DNA of 64,000 nt from Vibrio sp. JPW-9-11-11 (lineage in GTDB: Bacteria; Pseudomonadota; Gammaproteobacteria; Enterobacterales; Vibrionaceae), in the NCBI RefSeq assembly GCF_013369335.1, contig NZ_SZQJ01000036.1, positions 620,001-684,000 on the forward strand, written 5' to 3'. How positions within the stretch are numbered: the first letter of the stretch is position 1; each line of letters starts with the position of its first letter. A program made the position numbers and the translations under genes. This document shows, in pieces, positions 60,317 through 64,000 of the stretch. Under the pieces are notes generated by a model that was not told the DNA's origin, ran no database searches, and worked only from the letters and a program-made list of their open reading frames with translations.

Positions 60317-61981
60317 ATGATGAGCACTAATCGAGTCTCTCACTCGCAAAAAGCCCTGCTCTCTGAACGTATCAATAAGCTTGCTAAAGCCCTGTCAGAC
60401 GGGGTCTATGAGCGAGAAGAGACCATCAAACTTTGTTTACTGGCTGCGCTCGCCGGTGAAAGTGTCTTTCTGTTAGGGCCTCCGGGGATAGCCAAGAGTT
60501 TGATAGCGAAACGATTGATTCAAGCTTTTGATAATTCGTCGTACTTCGAGTATCTAATGACACGTTTCTCGACGCCAGAGGAAGTGTTCGGTCCGTTGAG
60601 TATTCAAGAGCTAAAAGACAATGGCCGATATGTGCGCTTGACTGACGGGTACCTACCCAATGCGCAAGTGGTCTTTCTCGACGAAATTTGGAAGGCAGGG
60701 CCTGCAATTCTAAATACCTTACTGACTGTAGTGAACGAAAAAACCTTCAAAAACGGCAGTGAAATCCAACGTGTACCAATGCGGTTGTTGGTCTCGGCTT
60801 CGAACGAATTGCCTGACGAAGACAGCGGCCTAGAAGCGCTCTACGACCGAATGCTGGTACGAGTCTTTGTCAATCGTATTCAAAACAAGCAGAATTTTAA
60901 ATCCATGCTTACGGTAGGAACGCCACAAGAAGCTGAGATTCCCGAAGGCCTAGCCATTACCGACCAAGAGTATCATCAGTGGCAATCCGAACTTGAGCAG
61001 CTAGCACTCACCGATGATGTGTTTGAAAAACTGTTTGAGCTGAAAAGCTTACTAGAAAGCGCGGCGACCAACGCAACGGGTGTCGATGTTGCAGAAACCG
61101 ACATGTATGTGTCGGATCGCCGTTGGAAGAAAGCAGTCAAACTGCTTAAGGCCAGTGCTTACTTTAGTGGTCGTGATGCGATCAACCCGCTTGATTTACT
61201 GCTGCTACAAGATTGTTTATGGAACAGCCCGGAATCACGCGATGTGGTGCGAAGTGTTATTCGTGACTTTGCTCTGCACTACGCCTTTGACCAACAAGAG
61301 GTAGAACAACAGATCTCGTTGTGTCGTGAAGAACTGACCGATATTCAAGAAGAGCTAGAGTCTGAATTTGGCATCATGGTGTCAATGGAATCGACAACAG
61401 GTCTGCTCAAGAAACAAGTCCACAGCTACGATATCTCTGATGCAAAACCTTGTCAGGTAGGGAGCACCTTTGATCTTGTTAAGCTGGTTCTGTTGCAAAG
61501 CAATATGTCTGTTTCTGAGTCAGAGAAGGGAGACAGTCGCTGGGTTTATGTGCCTAAGAGTGACCTAGAACGCGTGATTAAAGAAGGTCAGGGGGATGTA
61601 TATGGCTACGTTAACCAAAATACCAACTTATGTCGCTTGCGCTTTGAGCTCGACGGTGCGAGTAACCTAGTGATCAAGGATATTGCCAATCGCGCGGTGC
61701 TGGTGGCGCTAGTGACTAAGAGCGGTTTGGACGAATCGCTATACCAAGAATGGTTTAAAAAGAGTGAGCAAGCACTCGCTCAACTCGAGCATGCGGAGCA
61801 TCATTTGCGTAAAGTTCGTTCTCAGTTCCATGGTGCACTGCCACACAACTTTATCGACCAAGAGCTACCTCGGATGATGGAAGCCAGTTTACAACAGCTT
61901 CAACAAGTGCTCGAAACCACCAAAGTAGAGTGTGAACGCACGGTTTTCCGCTTCAAGAACTTAAACGAGTTTTTCTCATAA
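60317..61981 (+). CDS. ravA: MoxR-family AAA+ ATPase RavA
   Basis: A 554-residue AAA+ protein. Walker A is GPPGIAKS (residues 54-61), Walker B is VVFLDEIWKAG, and sensor 1 is LLVSASNELPDEDSG. C-terminal are the helical bundle and the LARA-type insertion. RavA forms hexamers, binds the inducible lysine decarboxylase LdcI/CadA in E. coli and acts with ViaA in membrane/respiratory-complex maturation. It forms an operon with viaA 10 bp downstream. Confidence 0.95.
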   Translation: MMSTNRVSHSQKALLSERINKLAKALSDGVYEREETIKLCLLAALAGESVFLLGPPGIAKSLIAKRLIQAFDNSSYFEYLMTRFSTPEEVFGPLSIQELKDNGRYVRLTDGYLPNAQVVFLDEIWKAGPAILNTLLTVVNEKTFKNGSEIQRVPMRLLVSASNELPDEDSGLEALYDRMLVRVFVNRIQNKQNFKSMLTVGTPQEAEIPEGLAITDQEYHQWQSELEQLALTDDVFEKLFELKSLLESAATNATGVDVAETDMYVSDRRWKKAVKLLKASAYFSGRDAINPLDLLLLQDCLWNSPESRDVVRSVIRDFALHYAFDQQEVEQQISLCREELTDIQEELESEFGIMVSMESTTGLLKKQVHSYDISDAKPCQVGSTFDLVKLVLLQSNMSVSESEKGDSRWVYVPKSDLERVIKEGQGDVYGYVNQNTNLCRLRFELDGASNLVIKDIANRAVLVALVTKSGLDESLYQEWFKKSEQALAQLEHAEHHLRKVRSQFHGALPHNFIDQELPRMMEASLQQLQQVLETTKVECERTVFRFKNLNEFFS

Positions 61982-61991
61982 GGACTGTCGT

Positions 61992-63437
61992 ATGTTAGGA
62001 GCCGATGCACTCAACCTTGCCCTTGCGATAGCTGATTCAGGAATGATCGACAGCGCTGTCAACGACTTAATGGCCAGATCACAGGTCATGGTGATGGCCG
62101 AAAATCGTGGTGTAAAGTCATCGGTTAAAAACCATCTATTGAAATGGCGAGGTAATGTTAAAAAGCGTATCACTAAGGTGTGTGAGACTGCTCGTTTTCA
62201 AGAAGAGTTGGCGCTTTACCAAGAGGTCATTTATTGGGATGAGGATCAGTTCTTTGAGCGTATTCCTGAAGTGGTCAAAAAGCTTGAATGGCACTCTGCT
62301 TTCTACTTACCAGCAAGAAAACTGCTAGATAAAAACAAAGGGTTAAATAACCCTATGTTTCCTCATTACTTTTGTGATCAGTGGTATCAAAGTTTATCCG
62401 ATGCCCTGCGTCAAGCACAGTTGACTGAGCTTGAAGCCAATAAAGAAAAGGTACTGAAAGATCTTTACCAACGTATGGAAACCATGAAGAACATGGACAA
62501 AGTTGCCGAAGAGGGCGATGAGAACAGCGTGGGTAAACTGTGGGACATGGCCTCAGCCAAACTAAGTCGAAATGACCTGAGTGTCATGAAGCGTCATGCG
62601 GAGTTTTTGAAAAAGAATAAGGGATTGCAGGAGATTGCCGAGCAGTTGGGCCGTATGGCGGGCCAAGTCGACGATCCTGAGCTGAATCGAACACCTGCCG
62701 AAGAGTTGCAGATGGTGGAAGAAAAGTCTGATGAGGCGACGGACGATATTGTCGGCGTTCATGAGAGTGATGATCTTAATAAGCTGCTGCCTAACGAAAC
62801 GATGTTTTTGGCCTATCCAGAGCTAGAAGTGTTGTTTTATAAACACTTGGTTGATAAGCGTTTGATGAATTATCGCGTGCAAGGTAAGTCACGCACACTG
62901 CGTAAAATCCGTGCTCAGCAGCCAGACAATCAACAGGTTGATGTCGAAAAAGGGCCGTTCATTGTTTGCGTCGACGCGTCGGGGTCGATGAGTGGTTTTC
63001 CTGAACAGAGTGCCAAAGCCATGGCCTTTGCACTGATGCAGGTTGCCCTTGCTGAAGATAGAGACTGCTATGTGATTTTGTTTTCCACCGAGCAGATCAC
63101 GTATGAGCTTACCAGACAAGATGGTTTGCGCGAAGCAAGTGACTTTTTAAGTTATAGCTTCCATGGCGGAACCGACCTAGAACCGGTGCTGTTAAAGTCG
63201 ATTGATTTGATGAGTGATGGTAAGTATAAAAACGCGGATATGGTGGTGATTTCAGACTTTATTGCGCCCAAGCAATCTCCGGAGCTTGCGGCGAAAGTGG
63301 CTGAGCTCAAAAAAGCAAAGAACCGCTTCCATGCCATCAGTTTATCTAGGTTTGGTAACCCAGATCTGATGACAATGTTTGATCATAGCTGGGCCTATCA
63401 TCCGAATTTAGTCGGGCGTTTGATGAAAAAATGGTAA
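61992..63437 (+). CDS. viaA: VWA-domain protein ViaA
   Basis: A 481-residue protein. A helical N-terminal domain leads to a C-terminal von Willebrand factor A domain with MIDAS motif VDASGSMSG (near residue 327) and FHGGTDLEPVL. It works with RavA. The proximity (10 bp) and relative order are conserved in enterics. It is ended by a strong terminator. Confidence 0.95.
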   Translation: MLGADALNLALAIADSGMIDSAVNDLMARSQVMVMAENRGVKSSVKNHLLKWRGNVKKRITKVCETARFQEELALYQEVIYWDEDQFFERIPEVVKKLEWHSAFYLPARKLLDKNKGLNNPMFPHYFCDQWYQSLSDALRQAQLTELEANKEKVLKDLYQRMETMKNMDKVAEEGDENSVGKLWDMASAKLSRNDLSVMKRHAEFLKKNKGLQEIAEQLGRMAGQVDDPELNRTPAEELQMVEEKSDEATDDIVGVHESDDLNKLLPNETMFLAYPELEVLFYKHLVDKRLMNYRVQGKSRTLRKIRAQQPDNQQVDVEKGPFIVCVDASGSMSGFPEQSAKAMAFALMQVALAEDRDCYVILFSTEQITYELTRQDGLREASDFLSYSFHGGTDLEPVLLKSIDLMSDGKYKNADMVVISDFIAPKQSPELAAKVAELKKAKNRFHAISLSRFGNPDLMTMFDHSWAYHPNLVGRLMKKW

Positions 63438-63439
63438 TA

Positions 63440-63467
63440 CAAAAGGAGCTCAAATGAGCTCCTTTTG
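63440..63467. terminator. Terminator downstream of ravA-viaA
   Basis: CAAAAGGAGCTCA-AA-TGAGCTCCTTTTG: perfect 13-bp stem, right arm ending in a T-run. Confidence 0.9.
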
Positions 63468-63560
63468 CTTATATGGCCCAACAGGTTTCGCTCGATGGGC
63501 TTGCATTTGGTGTTTGCGCAATTACCTAATGAAAGTAATGCATGTCAGCGTGGGAAGCAT

Positions 63561-63869
63561 TTATGCCAACGGAGCTTTGGACAAGCATTGTCTGCAGAGA
63601 CAAGACTTTTCAGAGCTTAGTTGGCGAGTGTCACGCTGTTCCACGTCAAAACACCAACAGGTCTGCTTACCTTGGCTAAGGTCGCATTGCGCAGGTGCTT
63701 GGCAGGAAGGGCATTGATGAGTGGCTTGTTTTCTTTCGATGTGAGCGATGATGGTGTCGCGTTGTTGATCACTAAAATGACGCCATTGGCTGATTTCATT
63801 CATCGTACGATGGCATCCGCTACAGATCCCATCGTTATTTTTACAAGCTGCAATACATGGTGTATTCAA
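63561..63869 (-). CDS. DUF1289-domain cysteine-rich protein
   Basis: A 102-residue protein. It begins NTPCIAACKNNDGICSGCHRTMNEI, the DUF1289 four-cysteine block (residues 5-20), likely a metal- or zinc-binding knuckle. The C-terminal half has more cysteines (QCPSCQAPAQCDL, CWCFD, CLCRQC), suggesting a second metal site or an iron-sulfur-like centre. The function is unknown. Confidence 0.8.
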   Translation of the reverse strand: MNTPCIAACKNNDGICSGCHRTMNEISQWRHFSDQQRDTIIAHIERKQATHQCPSCQAPAQCDLSQGKQTCWCFDVEQRDTRQLSSEKSCLCRQCLSKAPLA

Positions 63870-64000
63870 TGTCTTTGCCTAACCAAAAGTGAATGCGTGA
63901 ACTATACCCATTTTGGAAATGAACATCAAAGCGACTAACGTTTGAATGATGGCGGCTGATAGTGAAGAGATTGGTCACGTTTAAGAAAGATGTTACTTGC
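63870..64000 (-). other. Window end, possibly the tail of another minus-strand gene
   Basis: Two minus-strand frames stay open across the window edge. One ends at 63935 with SLHYQPPSFKR and a stop. The other runs on and overlaps the DUF1289 start. Without sequence beyond 64000 I cannot tell which, if either, is coding. The region should also hold the DUF1289 promoter. Confidence 0.3.

Noticed and set aside
1..64000. tRNA, rRNA, CRISPR array, intact insertion sequence or prophage
   Set aside because: No cloverleaf-type sequences, regularly spaced repeats, complete transposase or phage structural genes were noticed; a tRNAscan or ISfinder run would be decisive.

Overview
The window reads as a stretch of a Vibrio genome, probably the smaller chromosome. 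The basis is gene content: a VemP-type arrest peptide ahead of a secDF pair, a PhnR-type regulator, ravA-viaA, yegD, trhO, phhAB, proVWX, and many GGDEF/EAL and chemotaxis genes. Genes are dense and mostly in short operons. I saw no rRNA, tRNA, CRISPR array or intact insertion sequence.

Layout. 1-2.7 kb: an MFS transporter (cut by the window edge) and a DapA-family aldolase, divergent from a MocR-type regulator with three 22-bp-phased repeats between them. 2.7-5.7 kb: an ECF42-like sigma factor with its DGPF partner, amid gene relics. 5.7-7 kb: a protein of three fused RidA domains. 7-10.3 kb: the proVWX glycine betaine importer. 11.1-17.6 kb: a seven-gene operon with a MacB/LolCDE-type ABC pair, a LolA-like periplasmic protein, a probable outer-membrane barrel, and its own LytS/LytTR two-component system. 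17.7-25.8 kb: housekeeping and accessory genes (DsbA-like, GH13, CDF, LysR, methyltransferase, yegD). 25.9-29.1 kb: an AT-rich island with a di-haem cytochrome, a NapC/NirT tetrahaem cytochrome, a transposase relic and an orphan outer-membrane protein. 29.1-36.7 kb: trhO, aacS, phhAB and a CHASE-GGDEF-EAL protein.

37.4-40.8 kb holds the most striking system. A 159-residue VemP homologue precedes secD-secF. The end of its reading frame can pair over 10 bp with the ribosome-binding region of secD, so a stalled ribosome would free secD translation. 40.8-64 kb: dienelactone hydrolase, yiaY, elbB, small cold-shock-like proteins, phnR, a POT transporter, an M14 peptidase, serine deaminase, a DHH phosphoesterase, a diguanylate cyclase, cheV, ppiC, ltaE, a Nudix hydrolase, ravA-viaA and a DUF1289 protein.

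Several loci concern salt or envelope adaptation: betaine import, a second SecDF expected to be used when sodium is low, and the trans-envelope operon. Convergent genes are nearly always separated by a clear hairpin terminator. Several start codons were moved downstream of the longest open frame where a ribosome-binding site or family alignment favours it; these are noted entry by entry.
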